The translations under genes and the position numbers were made by a program. 64,000 bases of DNA from NCBI RefSeq assembly GCF_002221505.1, contig NZ_CP011036.1, positions 1,054,001 to 1,118,000 of the forward strand, in the 5' to 3' direction. The stretch comes from Pseudoalteromonas nigrifaciens. GTDB taxonomy: Bacteria > Pseudomonadota > Gammaproteobacteria > Enterobacterales > Alteromonadaceae. Within the stretch, counting starts at the first letter, position 1. Each line of letters begins with the position of its first letter. Below the pieces are notes generated by a model. It had not been told where the DNA came from. It did no database searches and saw nothing but the letters and a program-made list of their open reading frames with translations. This document shows, in pieces, positions 8,241-17,559 of this stretch.

Positions 8241-9551
8241 ATGTCTGAGCAAAACATACTTAAAACACCAAAAGGCGATCGTATAGCCATAGTTAGCGGC
8301 CTACGTACACCTTTTGCCAAGCAAGCAACTGCGTTCCACCATGTACCTGCACTTGATATGGGTAAACTTGTGGTTAACGAAATGCTTGAGCGATTAAATT
8401 TCAACAAGTCAGAAATTGATCAACTTGTATTTGGTCAGGTAGTACAAATGCCAGAAGCACCAAATATAGCACGCGAAATTGTATTAGGTACTGGCATGCC
8501 GGTATCGGTTGATGCGTATTCAGTTTCACGTGCCTGTGCGACTAGTTTTCAGGCTATTGCCAACGTTGCTGAGTCTATTATGGCCGGCTCTGTTACTGTA
8601 GGTATTGCGGGCGGCGCCGATTCTTCATCGGTACTACCCATTGGCGTGAGCAAAAAATTAGCTGGCAGTTTAGTTGATTTAAATAAAGCGCGTACCTTAG
8701 GTCAGCGCTTAAAAATATTTTCAAAGTTGCGTTTAAAAGATTTATTGCCAGTGCCTCCTGCAGTTGCAGAGTACTCAACAGGCCTTTCAATGGGGCAAAC
8801 TGCTGAGCAAATGGCTAAAACACATAACATTAGCCGTGAAGATCAAGATGCATTAGCGCATCGCTCGCATTCATTAGCAACCCAAGCATGGGCAGATGGA
8901 AAATTAAAAGATGAAGTAATGACGGCGCACTTACCGCCATATAAAAGCTTTATTGAAGAAGATAACAACATTCGTAAAAACTCAACGGTTGAAGGCTACG
9001 CTAAGCTTAAGCCAGTATTTGACCGCCAACACGGTACAGTAACTGCAGCAAACGCCACCCCATTAACCGACGGTGCAGCTGCGGTATTAATGATGAGCGA
9101 AAGCAAAGCAAAAGCACTGGGTTACGAAATCCTTGGTTATGTACGCAGTTTTGCGTTTTCAGCCATTGGTGTTGAAAAAGATATGCTTATGGGTCCAGCT
9201 CATGCCACGCCTATCGCACTAGATAGAGCGGGTATTACCCTTGCCGACCTAGACTTAATAGAAATGCACGAAGCGTTTGCATCGCAAACACTCGCTAACA
9301 TGAAAATGTTTGCCTCAGATAAGTTTGCGCAAGAGCACTTAGGTCGCAGCAAAGCGATTGGCGAAATTAACATGGATAAGTTTAACGTATTAGGTGGATC
9401 GCTTGCTTATGGACATCCATTTGCAGCAACCGGTGCTCGCTTAATTACGCAAAGCTTATACGAGCTTAAGCGTCGTGGTGGCGGTTTAGCATTAACAACA
9501 GCCTGTGCTGCAGGTGGTTTAGGTGCAGCTTTTGTATTGGAGAGTGCGTAA
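8241..9551 (+). CDS. fadI: Acetyl-CoA acyltransferase FadI (3-ketoacyl-CoA thiolase)
   Basis: This 436-residue thiolase catalyses the last step of beta-oxidation, cleaving 3-ketoacyl-CoA with CoA to give acetyl-CoA. The nucleophilic Cys is C99 in [12 protein letters not shown]. The C-terminal catalytic motifs are [11 protein letters not shown] (His) and [16 protein letters not shown] (Cys). The length and the pairing with a FadJ-type subunit identify FadI rather than FadA. The stop overlaps the fadJ ATG by one base (TAATG), so the two subunits of the trifunctional complex are coupled. A ribosome binding site GGGAG precedes the ATG. Confidence 0.93.
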   Translation: MSEQNILKTPKGDRIAIVSGLRTPFAKQATAFHHVPALDMGKLVVNEMLERLNFNKSEIDQLVFGQVVQMPEAPNIAREIVLGTGMPVSVDAYSVSRACATSFQAIANVAESIMAGSVTVGIAGGADSSSVLPIGVSKKLAGSLVDLNKARTLGQRLKIFSKLRLKDLLPVPPAVAEYSTGLSMGQTAEQMAKTHNISREDQDALAHRSHSLATQAWADGKLKDEVMTAHLPPYKSFIEEDNNIRKNSTVEGYAKLKPVFDRQHGTVTAANATPLTDGAAAVLMMSESKAKALGYEILGYVRSFAFSAIGVEKDMLMGPAHATPIALDRAGITLADLDLIEMHEAFASQTLANMKMFASDKFAQEHLGRSKAIGEINMDKFNVLGGSLAYGHPFAATGARLITQSLYELKRRGGGLALTTACAAGGLGAAFVLESA

Positions 9552-11740
9552 TGTCAGATTCAGTATTTAATTTAACGGTTGATGAAAATAAAATCGCCGT
9601 AGTAACTATAGATGTGCAGGGCGAAAAAATGAATACCCTGCGCAGTAGTTTTGCCGATGATTTAAAAGCCTTACTAGCCGAAGCTAAGCAGCAGTCTGTA
9701 AAAGGCATGGTATTTATTAGTGGTAAAAGTGATAACTTTATTGCTGGCGCTGACGTTAAAATGCTTGATAGTGTGCAAAAGCGTGAAGATGCTTTAGCTA
9801 TTAGCGAGTTATGTCACCATGCATTTTTTGACATGGAAAACCTACCTTTTACTACTGTTAGTGCTATTCATGGCGCAGCTTTAGGTGGCGGGTTAGAGTT
9901 TGCACTAGCCTGTGATTATCGCGTAGGCACCGACAGTGGTATTACCATAATTGGTTTGCCAGAAGTGCAATTAGGTTTATTACCTGGCGGTGGCGGTACT
10001 CAGCGTTTAACTAAAATAATTGGCATTCAAAAAGGCTTAGAATGGATGCTAACTGGTAAGCAAATTCGTGCAAAGCAAGCTAAAAAAGCCGGTGTATTAG
10101 ATGATTGCGTACCACATAGCGTGCTATTAAAAGTAGCGAAAGAATTTGCCGCTAAAGGCAAAGCACCAGCTAAAGAGCCAAAACTCGACACCGTGATCAA
10201 GCTGCTAGAATCAAATCCGTTTGGCCGTAACTTTATCTTTAAAAAAGCAAAAGAAAACGTCATTAAACAAACGGGCGGACATTACCCTGCGCCACTTTTA
10301 ATTATTAAAGCGGTACGTGCAAGCGTAGAGCTCGATAAGCTAAAAGCGTATAAAACCGAAGCTGAAAGCTTTGCAACGCTGGTAATGAGCGATGAATCAA
10401 AAGCGCTGCGTAGTGTGTTTTTTGCAACCACAGAAATGAAAAAAGACTGGCGTAACGACGACGCACCAGTAATTAACAAAACCGCAGTGTTAGGTGGCGG
10501 ACTAATGGGCGCAGGTATTGCGCACGTAAGTGCCGTTAAAGCTAAAGTACCGGTACGTATTAAAGATGTAGCAGAGCAGGGCATTAGTAATGCAATGAGC
10601 TATACCTATAAAATTTTAGATAAGCGCTTAAAGCGCCGCATTATGTCTAAAGCCGATATGCAGCTAACAATGAGCCGTATTACAGGCGCTACCGATTACA
10701 GCGGTTTTAAAAATATAGATTTAGTAATTGAAGCGGTATTTGAAGATCTTGAGCTTAAACAAGGCATGGTTGCTGATGTAGAGCGTGAATGCCAAGAAAA
10801 TACTATTTTTGCGAGCAATACCTCGTCATTACCTATTTCGCAAATTGCAGCTCAAGCTCAGCGCCCTGAAAACGTGATTGGTTTACATTACTTTTCGCCA
10901 GTAGAGAAAATGCCACTGGTAGAAATTATTCCACACGCCGGCACCTCAAAAGAGACAATTACTCGTGTGGTAAACTTTGCGCGCAAACAAGGTAAAACAC
11001 CTATTGTAGTAAAAGATACCGCTGGCTTTTATGTAAACCGTATTTTAGCGCCTTACTTAAACGAAGCAGCTAACTTAATGCTAGCAGGTGAGCCAATTGA
11101 AAAAATTGATGCAGCTTTAGTTGAGTTTGGTTTTCCGGTAGGCCCACTGGCATTACTTGATGAAGTGGGTATTGATATTGGTTCTAAAATTGCGCCAATT
11201 TTAGAAAAAGAGCTAGGCGAGCGTTTTAAAGCACCCGATGCATTTACTCGTATGATAGAGTCAAAACGCCTTGGTCGTAAAACTGGTCGTGGCTTTTATG
11301 AGTACGATAAAAAAGGCAAAAAGGTTGACGAGTCAGTTTATGAACTACTTAACGTTACCCCAGCTCCGCGTTTAAATAAAAGCGAAATTGCCAAACGTTG
11401 TATTGCACAAATGCTTAATGAAGCGGTTCGTTGTTTAGACGAAGGCATTATTGCCAGCCCACGTGACGGTGATATTGGTGCTATTTTTGGTATTGGTTTT
11501 CCACCGTTCTTTGGCGGACCATTTAGCTATATGGATAAACTAGGCGCAAGTAAAATAAGCTCAGACATGTCTACATTAGGCAGTAGCAATGCAATTTTTA
11601 CCCCTTGCGACACGCTTGTAGCAATGGCAGAGTCAGGCGCTAAGTTTTATGCCGCTCAGCCAAGCCCAGAGCCAACAGTTGAGTCAGAGCCTGCAGAGCA
11701 AGCCACTGACGAAGCTGCAGCGCCAAGTGCTAAAGAATAA
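9551..11740 (+). CDS. fadJ: Fatty acid oxidation complex subunit alpha FadJ
   Basis: This 729-residue multifunctional enzyme has an N-terminal enoyl-CoA hydratase/isomerase domain (oxyanion part IAGADVKM at 64-71, GAALGGGLEFALACD at 108-122, catalytic Glu116 and Glu138). A 3-hydroxyacyl-CoA dehydrogenase domain follows, with the Rossmann motif GGGLMGAGIAHV near residues 315-326 and the HYFSPVEKMPLVEII motif. It hydrates enoyl-CoA and oxidises the product to 3-ketoacyl-CoA for FadI. The last ~30 residues are a Pro/Glu/Ala-rich tail of no known role. It is the last gene of fadIJ and is followed by a strong terminator. Confidence 0.93.
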   Translation: MSDSVFNLTVDENKIAVVTIDVQGEKMNTLRSSFADDLKALLAEAKQQSVKGMVFISGKSDNFIAGADVKMLDSVQKREDALAISELCHHAFFDMENLPFTTVSAIHGAALGGGLEFALACDYRVGTDSGITIIGLPEVQLGLLPGGGGTQRLTKIIGIQKGLEWMLTGKQIRAKQAKKAGVLDDCVPHSVLLKVAKEFAAKGKAPAKEPKLDTVIKLLESNPFGRNFIFKKAKENVIKQTGGHYPAPLLIIKAVRASVELDKLKAYKTEAESFATLVMSDESKALRSVFFATTEMKKDWRNDDAPVINKTAVLGGGLMGAGIAHVSAVKAKVPVRIKDVAEQGISNAMSYTYKILDKRLKRRIMSKADMQLTMSRITGATDYSGFKNIDLVIEAVFEDLELKQGMVADVERECQENTIFASNTSSLPISQIAAQAQRPENVIGLHYFSPVEKMPLVEIIPHAGTSKETITRVVNFARKQGKTPIVVKDTAGFYVNRILAPYLNEAANLMLAGEPIEKIDAALVEFGFPVGPLALLDEVGIDIGSKIAPILEKELGERFKAPDAFTRMIESKRLGRKTGRGFYEYDKKGKKVDESVYELLNVTPAPRLNKSEIAKRCIAQMLNEAVRCLDEGIIASPRDGDIGAIFGIGFPPFFGGPFSYMDKLGASKISSDMSTLGSSNAIFTPCDTLVAMAESGAKFYAAQPSPEPTVESEPAEQATDEAAAPSAKE

Positions 11741-11760
11741 GTAAATAAGCATTAACTAAC

Positions 11761-11789
11761 AAAAACCGCATTTTATATGCGGTTTTTTT
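11761..11789 (+). terminator. Rho-independent terminator after fadJ
   Basis: AAAACCGCAT and ATGCGGTTTT form a stem around a short T/A loop, followed by a run of seven T. It begins 20 bp after the fadJ stop. Confidence 0.85.
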
Positions 11790-12293
11790 ATGGCTAAATA
11801 AAGGTATGCCGCGATTAGTTAGAAACTGTGAAGCGCGTCTGCTTCAGCAGTAATTTATAAATACTGAATCACGCAAAAAAACTAAGCTACATCGACAGGA
11901 CGAAAATAAGATAGACCCACGATTATGTAATAAATGACTCGGGTGTATAGAGCTCGTATTCGGAAATATTAAGGTGAATAAATGTATGAACAAACTGACC
12001 TTACGCGGGCAAACAAAAGTGGGCGAGTAAAGGTAACAGTATTACTTAATTCATAATATAAAAATACTCTATTAAGAATGTAATCCTTTTAATCGAAATA
12101 AAGACACTCAATGGCCTGTGTTCTTTCCAAAAACCAATTAAAACAATACCAAATATCTTTTTTATATTCAGCATAAAATATATTAATCAATTGTACCAAA
12201 CGAGGAACTCGGCTATGGTTTTATTTATCAATAAAAATAAATTTAAAAGCGAGTTAATCTACAGTCTCGTTATCAAAACTAGGAGTTACTTGT
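11790..12293. other. Noncoding stretch between fadIJ and the accessory patch
   Basis: About 500 bp have no convincing gene. The stretch near 11880-12030 is richer in G and C than its flanks and contains a 24-codon frame (ATG at 11982, MYEQTDLTRANKSGRVK...) preceded by AAGGTG. It could be a leftover of a longer mobile or coding element, but that cannot be shown here. From 12040 on the DNA is very AT-rich and leads to the next gene, whose ribosome binding site is AGGAG at about 12281. Confidence 0.4.
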
Positions 12294-12926
12294 ATGAGCA
12301 ATACATTTATTGTCGACTTTTGGGCAAAAACTTTCCTATATTTGGGAAAAGTTTCATTCTTTAATTTAGTTCGCTGGATATTCCCAAAATCTAGAACTGG
12401 TATTTTTTCTGAGGCTTGGGCACTTACTCACGTATTTTTATCAATCCTTTCAGTCCCCGCTGTTTTGTATATAAAAAATGATTATATAAGCTTCATTATT
12501 ACATTTTACGCATTGTTGAGAGTTTTTGAAGTTGTAATCTATCAAATTAATGTACTTTTATTTGATGAATATAGGGCGAATAAAGCAGGTAAAAGTTATG
12601 CGTTAAATGGTTATCGTAGGATGATAATTCTATTAATTCAAAACTATTTTGAAATAATATTTTGGTTTGCAGCTCAATACATTTTCTTTCAACATATTTT
12701 TAACTTTACAGTACAAGGTTCTCATGAAAGTGTTTTAGGTGCCGTATATACAAGCTTTGTTGTTATGACTAGTTTCGGGTTTTATAATGTTACTCCACTT
12801 GGAGTTCTGGCTTACTCTCTTGTTATTGGCCAAGCAATGATTGGATTGTTTATGACATTACTTAGTTTAGCTAGATTTATAGGAGTAATTCCAACCCCGA
12901 AATCAATGGATCAATACGAACAATAA
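12294..12926 (+). CDS. Potassium-channel-like membrane protein with an atypical filter
   Basis: This is a 210-residue membrane protein. Hydrophobic helices lie at about 42-60, 64-84 and 108-132, then a pore-loop-like segment at about 147-166 (VYTSFVVMTSFGFYNVTPLG) and a last helix at 168-194 (LAYSLVIGQAMIGLFMTLLSLARFI). The last two segments match the pore helix/filter/inner helix pattern of two-helix potassium channels (T-x-G-Y-G-D then a Pro-Leu-Gly turn), but the filter reads SFGFYN (160-165), so the second Gly and Asp of GYGD are absent. Codon use is AT-rich with AGG/AGA codons, unlike fadIJ, suggesting acquisition. The start follows AGGAG. Function is unproven. Confidence 0.6.
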   Translation: MSNTFIVDFWAKTFLYLGKVSFFNLVRWIFPKSRTGIFSEAWALTHVFLSILSVPAVLYIKNDYISFIITFYALLRVFEVVIYQINVLLFDEYRANKAGKSYALNGYRRMIILLIQNYFEIIFWFAAQYIFFQHIFNFTVQGSHESVLGAVYTSFVVMTSFGFYNVTPLGVLAYSLVIGQAMIGLFMTLLSLARFIGVIPTPKSMDQYEQ

Positions 12927-13008
12927 ACATTTTTCTGTTTTGTGTCTTAATATTATAGCAAACAACTTTTAGCCCCTTATTTGGGCATTCTACCTTGTGG
13001 GGAAAGAA

Positions 13009-13536
13009 ATGAATTTGGGAAGTCTCGTACCTTGGTTAGCTTTGTTGATTTCAGTTGTCAGTTTGTTGGTGAGTGCGTATGCAATTTATCGAGATAAAAG
13101 TCGGGTTAAGGTTTTTTGCAAAGTAGTATATGACTGCTCTAAGGATGAATCTGAAAACCTAGACAACCCACCTCCTTTTCTACGTATATATGCCGTGAAT
13201 ACAGGGAAAAGGCCGATATTCTTATCTGATCTTTGTGGTTATATTTCAAGAAAGTCATCAAGTTTTTGGGCTTTAAAGGATGAGCCAATAGTTTACGATG
13301 AACATGGAATACCATCGGTCGTATCTAGTTATTTTGTTCATGATGTCGGTGTGAGGTTAGATGATGGAGAAATTTATGAGTATCGAATTGAACATGATAA
13401 TTATACAAAGTTATACGCTGTTAATAATGGTGGTGCGTTGTTTAAAAAATACTTTTTAACGGATGTGTTAGGTCAAAAATATCCAGTCAAAGATTCAAAA
13501 AAAGGAATTAAGAAATTGTTGGAGTATAGAGCATAG
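13009..13536 (+). CDS. Hypothetical protein with N-terminal membrane anchor
   Basis: I do not recognise this 175-residue protein. It has one N-terminal membrane helix (LVPWLALLISVVSLLVSAYAIY), then a short basic stretch (RDKSRVKV) and a soluble domain rich in beta-strand-like sequence (FLRIYAVNTGKRPIFLSDLCGY). Similar single-anchor proteins are common but uncharacterised. The ATG at 13009 is chosen because GGGGAAAG sits just before it; a GTG at 12997 in the same frame is the alternative. Base composition matches the channel-like gene 82 bp upstream, so the two may be one acquired unit. Confidence 0.6.
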   Translation: MNLGSLVPWLALLISVVSLLVSAYAIYRDKSRVKVFCKVVYDCSKDESENLDNPPPFLRIYAVNTGKRPIFLSDLCGYISRKSSSFWALKDEPIVYDEHGIPSVVSSYFVHDVGVRLDDGEIYEYRIEHDNYTKLYAVNNGGALFKKYFLTDVLGQKYPVKDSKKGIKKLLEYRA

Positions 13537-13683
13537 CAAGGAACTATGGTGTTAATTTATAATATTGAACCATTTAGGATTCCATATATACCATCTCTCA
13601 CTATTAGATGTATCATCACTACTAGCTTTAATTTAGAGGTATATAACAGGGGTATCGTTAGGGTTGGGCTAAATGTTAGTAAT

Positions 13684-13713
13684 AAATACGCTTGAAGTGC
13701 TTCAAGCGTATTT
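13684..13713. terminator. Perfect 14-bp hairpin between convergent genes
   Basis: AAATACGCTTGAAG and its exact reverse complement are separated by TG. It lies between a plus-strand gene ending at 13536 and a minus-strand gene ending at 13731. It could terminate both, although the T runs are short on either strand. Confidence 0.5.
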
Positions 13714-13730
13714 AAAATAAAATGGGGTAT

Positions 13731-14117
13731 TTAAAGATGGGCGGCGATAATTTTTTTATCTTTTTCTGGCATGTTATCTACCACTAAATCAAATGAATTA
13801 TCAATCATTCGCTTAATCTCGTTTTGCGGGATTGTGCCATCTAGTATTATGGTATTCCAAAGGCGTTTATTCATATGATAGCCAGGGATCACTGCAGTAA
13901 ACATATCTCTTAATGCTAGTGCTTCGTCGGGGTCACATTTTAAATTTAACCACCAAATAGGCTCGCCATTGGCGTCGTTATTTTCATCATTACCCAGTGC
14001 AAGGGTGGCAAACATTTTATGGTTTACCTTGTAAACATCAACTTCTTTAGAAAAAGGTTGGGTTACTTTAACTAGTGGTTTGTTAACTAAATACTCATGT
14101 ACAGTTTGTTGGTCCAT
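13731..14117 (-). CDS. MmcQ/YjbR family protein
   Basis: This 128-residue protein has the CyaY-like MmcQ/YjbR fold signature: NHKMFATLALGNDEN, WWLNLKCDPDEALALRDMF, PGYHMNKRLWNTIILDG, followed by a C-terminal helix (EIKRMIDNSFDLVV). The pattern K-x-DP-x-x-A and G-Y-H-M-N-K-x-x-W is the family core. YjbR proteins have been described as possible DNA-binding proteins, but their function is not established. It is a single gene, divergent from yeiP. Confidence 0.85.
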   Translation of the reverse strand: MDQQTVHEYLVNKPLVKVTQPFSKEVDVYKVNHKMFATLALGNDENNDANGEPIWWLNLKCDPDEALALRDMFTAVIPGYHMNKRLWNTIILDGTIPQNEIKRMIDNSFDLVVDNMPEKDKKIIAAHL

Positions 14118-14309
14118 GATCCATTCCTTGAAGTCATACTCGATGAAACTACCATAACAGTTTTTTTAATGTTTGATTATATGTATTTTTGTAAAAATCA
14201 TAATTTTATGAGTTAATCCAAGGTATAGCGGGGTTTTGAAGCAGTTTTAGTTGAACAAAATCTAGTTCGTGGTATGTTTCTCAGAGTCAAAAATAATAGG
14301 AATATATTC

Positions 14310-14882
14310 ATGCCAAAGGCGAGTGAAGTTAAAAAAGGGACAGCCATTGATTTTAATGGTCGCGTTTTAGTTGTAAAAGATATAGTACGCTCAGTTCCAC
14401 AAGGTCGTGCTGGTGGTAGTTTGTACCGTATGCGTTTATACGACGTAGTAACGGGCAGCAAAGTGGATGAAACATTTAAAGACAGTGATATGTTAACACT
14501 TGCTGATTTAACTCGTCGTGAAGCTATGCTTTCGTACATTGATGGTGACGAGTATGTGTTTATGGATAACGAAGATTACACGCCATATAATCTAAGTAAA
14601 GATGCGATTAGCGAAGAGATTTTGTTCGTAAATGAAGAAACTCAAGGCGTGCACGTTATTGTAATAGATGGCGCACCGGTTGGCCTAGATTTGCCATCAA
14701 GTGTTGAACTGGTTGTGGAAGAAACCGACCCATCTATTAAGGGTGCTTCGGCGAGTGCACGCTCAAAGCCGGCGCGTATGTCTACAGGGTTAAATATTTC
14801 AGTTCCTGAGCATATTTCTACAGGCGATCGTATTCGTATCAATACTGCAGAGCATAAATTTATGGGCCGTGCTGAAAAGTAA
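14310..14882 (+). CDS. yeiP: Elongation factor P-like protein YeiP
   Basis: This 190-residue EF-P paralogue has three beta-barrel domains: KOW-like N terminus ([18 protein letters not shown]), the central OB domain ([15 protein letters not shown]), and the C-terminal OB domain with [20 protein letters not shown]. The tip loop at residue ~34 ([11 protein letters not shown]) lacks the Lys that is modified in EF-P itself. The ATG at 14310 matches the conserved N terminus; an in-frame ATG 36 bp upstream adds residues not seen in the family. A good terminator follows. Confidence 0.92.
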   Translation: MPKASEVKKGTAIDFNGRVLVVKDIVRSVPQGRAGGSLYRMRLYDVVTGSKVDETFKDSDMLTLADLTRREAMLSYIDGDEYVFMDNEDYTPYNLSKDAISEEILFVNEETQGVHVIVIDGAPVGLDLPSSVELVVEETDPSIKGASASARSKPARMSTGLNISVPEHISTGDRIRINTAEHKFMGRAEK

Positions 14883-14901
14883 GCGCCTAATTATTTATAT
14901 T

Positions 14902-14928
14902 AAAAAGCCGACTTGTTCGGCTTTTTTT
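14902..14928 (+). terminator. Rho-independent terminator after yeiP
   Basis: AAAAAGCCGA and TCGGCTTTTT pair around a CTTGT loop and end in a seven-T run, 19 bp after the yeiP stop. Confidence 0.85.
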
Positions 14929-15021
14929 ATTGCTTAGATTCAAATAGTAAGTGCATAGCTTTAAAAATAGTCATTTTATGGTTAAAATACGCGGCTTGTT
15001 TTTACAGGTTTAGGTATTGCT

Positions 15022-15216
15022 TTGATTTTTGTTTTATTAAGCGCAGTGTTTATAGCGATTATGTATTTAGAGGCGATTAAAAAGGGCATGCCGGTTAAGC
15101 GTTGGCTGTTGTTAGCGGGTTTACTTGGGCCGGTTGCATGGTGTTTGTTTAATTTACATTATCGCCGTGCGTTACTGCGAAGTGTAGGCATTAACCCTTG
15201 CATATGGCGTCCTTAA
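15022..15216 (+). CDS. Small membrane protein
   Basis: This is a 64-residue frame starting at TTG, with TTTAGG seven bases upstream as a weak ribosome binding site; no ATG is available in the frame. It encodes a membrane helix (FVLLSAVFIAIMYLEAI), a basic turn (KKGMPVKRW), and a second helix (LLLAGLLGPVAWCLFNLH) ending in a basic tail. Short two-helix proteins of this type are found in related genomes without a known role. Start codon and even expression are uncertain. Confidence 0.5.
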   Translation: MIFVLLSAVFIAIMYLEAIKKGMPVKRWLLLAGLLGPVAWCLFNLHYRRALLRSVGINPCIWRP

Positions 15217-15239
15217 TTTTTTATTTCTGTTTTTTAACT

Positions 15240-17495
15240 TTAATTAGTGACAGCTACTTTTTTAATCTGGCTAATTAAACTAGGTACAGACTTGCTGTGC
15301 TGGAGTTTTAAAAATTCGGTAAACTCATCTTTTGATAGCGGCTTAGAGTAATAGTAGCCTTGTACTGTTTCACAGTTTAATTGTTTGAGTATTTCTATTT
15401 GCGACGCTTGCTCTACGCCCTCTGCAACCACATGTAGGTCAAGGTTATGGGCAATAGTAACAATTGAGTCGACCATATTGCGGCCGCGCTCGTTTTTCAT
15501 GTCATCGATAAAGGCTTTATCAACTTTAAGCGTATTAAGCGGAAACTGCTTTAAATAGGCCAGCGAAGAGTAGCCGGTACCAAAGTCGTCCATTGCTAAA
15601 TGAATACCTCGGGCGCTGAGTGAGCACATTATTGCGATAGCATCTTTAGGGTCGTCCATTACCGTGCCTTCGGTAATTTCTAGCTCTAAAAAGTAAGAGG
15701 GCAATGCATTTTTTTGTAAAATCACATCAATACGTGTTGTTAGGTCGGGTAAACTAAATTGCTTTGCCGATAAATTCACAGCAACTCTGCCATTAAATAA
15801 GCCCGCATCAAGCCACTCTTTTACATCGCGACAGGCTTTATTTAAAACCACTTCACCAATTTCTATTATTTGCCCTGTTTCTTCTGCTATTGGGATAAAA
15901 ACACCCGGGCTAATAATACCTTTTTTAGGCGTGATAAAGCGTACTAATGCCTCCATTCCCACAAGTTTACCGGTATGAATATTCATTTTTGGTTGGTAAT
16001 ACACGGCAAAATGATTTTCTTTTAAACCAAAGCGCATTAGGTTTTCTATTTGCAGGCGCTTTACGGCTTCACGGTTCATGGTGTCATTAAAAAACAGATA
16101 ACTATTACCTTTCTTTTTAGCGTGGTACATAGCTGTGTCGGCATTTTTTAATAGTAGCTCTGGGGTATTACCATCTTCAGGGAACAACACAATGCCAACG
16201 CTTGAGGTAATGGCAAGCTCATGTCCGGCCATTTTAAAAGGCGTAGCAATAGCCGCTAAAAACTGTTTAGCGGTGCGGGTAATAGTATATATGTCGTTAG
16301 TATCAGACATTACCAGTGCAAACTCATCGCCGCCTAAACGATAAAACACGTCATTTTCGCGAGTGAGTTTATTTAGCCGCATAGCGAGTTTAGCTAATAA
16401 GCTGTCACCTAGTTGGTGCCCTAAAGAGTCATTTATTTTTTTAAAGTTATCTAAGTCGAAAACTAACAAAGCATGGTGCGAGTTTAGTTGCCCTAATTTT
16501 TGTAAGTCGGTAAAAAACAAATTACGGTTAGGCAGGTTGGTGGTGCGGTCTCTATTGGAGAGGTTATGCAGTTGCGATTCGGCTTTTTTACGCTCGGTTA
16601 AATCAGAGTATACAACGACATAGTTAGTTATTTGGTTTTGATCATTTCTAATTTCATCAATCGAAATTTCTATGGGTAATAAAACATGTGCACTATTGCG
16701 TAATTTAACTTCTTGTTGCAGGCTATCTCGCTGGTATACGGTTTTTTTAATGGTGTTAATGTAACTTTTATCGTAGCCGGGCAAATTAAAATCTTTTTTA
16801 AGGTACTGCTCGCGCACGCCACCAAATAAGGTTAAAAAGCTGGGGTTAATATCCACTAACTTAAAGTTTTTATCGTAAATAGCCAGGGCATCGGTTAGCG
16901 ATTCAACGCATTTTGCAAAAAGGTTTAAGCGCTCTTCGGTTAGCTTTAATTGTGAAATGTCGCGCACTGTGCCTGTCATGCGTAAGGGACTAAGGTTGGT
17001 GTCTTTTTCTATTATTTTGCCGCGATCGAGTACCCAGAGCCAGCCGCCAAAATGATCTTTAATCCGATAAGTCGCTTCAAAAAAAGGAGTTTGCTGAGCA
17101 AAGTGTTTTTTAAGTAAATATTCTACTTGGGTAATGTCGCTTGGGTGAATAAGGCTTTTATTAGGTGGAAACTCTGTTGATAATATTGAATCCATTAAGT
17201 ACTTATCGTTAATACGAAGTACTTTACCGGTTTTTATATTCCAATCCCAAAGGGTATCGCCACTGCCTTCAACAGTGCTTTTTAAGCGTTGTTCAGAAAG
17301 CATAAGTTGATAGCGCGAGCGCTTAAGTTTATATATAACCGTTAGCATGTAGCATAAAACAAGCACAATTATTGCGCTTGCCGTAACTGCAACGGTATTT
17401 AAATTTAAGTTAAAAGTTGCCTCTAAGGCATATAGGCTATGCGAGGCAACTAATAGGGCTAATAGTAAGCTTATTTTTATTATTATTGTGATCAT
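15240..17495 (-). CDS. PAS-GGDEF-EAL c-di-GMP signalling protein
   Basis: This 751-residue protein has two N-terminal membrane helices (about 5-23 and 36-56), two PAS-type sensor domains (about 65-185 and 190-305), a diguanylate cyclase domain with an intact GGDEF at 388-392, and a phosphodiesterase domain with an intact EAL at 515-517. The downstream motifs DDFGTGYSSLAYLKQFP and EGVEQASQ are also present. Both halves look catalytically complete, so the net activity on cyclic di-GMP cannot be read from sequence. It is transcribed alone, 64 bp after the M16 protease gene on the same strand. Confidence 0.92.
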   Translation of the reverse strand: MITIIIKISLLLALLVASHSLYALEATFNLNLNTVAVTASAIIVLVLCYMLTVIYKLKRSRYQLMLSEQRLKSTVEGSGDTLWDWNIKTGKVLRINDKYLMDSILSTEFPPNKSLIHPSDITQVEYLLKKHFAQQTPFFEATYRIKDHFGGWLWVLDRGKIIEKDTNLSPLRMTGTVRDISQLKLTEERLNLFAKCVESLTDALAIYDKNFKLVDINPSFLTLFGGVREQYLKKDFNLPGYDKSYINTIKKTVYQRDSLQQEVKLRNSAHVLLPIEISIDEIRNDQNQITNYVVVYSDLTERKKAESQLHNLSNRDRTTNLPNRNLFFTDLQKLGQLNSHHALLVFDLDNFKKINDSLGHQLGDSLLAKLAMRLNKLTRENDVFYRLGGDEFALVMSDTNDIYTITRTAKQFLAAIATPFKMAGHELAITSSVGIVLFPEDGNTPELLLKNADTAMYHAKKKGNSYLFFNDTMNREAVKRLQIENLMRFGLKENHFAVYYQPKMNIHTGKLVGMEALVRFITPKKGIISPGVFIPIAEETGQIIEIGEVVLNKACRDVKEWLDAGLFNGRVAVNLSAKQFSLPDLTTRIDVILQKNALPSYFLELEITEGTVMDDPKDAIAIMCSLSARGIHLAMDDFGTGYSSLAYLKQFPLNTLKVDKAFIDDMKNERGRNMVDSIVTIAHNLDLHVVAEGVEQASQIEILKQLNCETVQGYYYSKPLSKDEFTEFLKLQHSKSVPSLISQIKKVAVTN

Positions 17496-17559
17496 TATTT
17501 TTATTGTTTTTATAACATTTAATTTTCAAACGACAATCTAAATCAAGCGTTACTCACTG

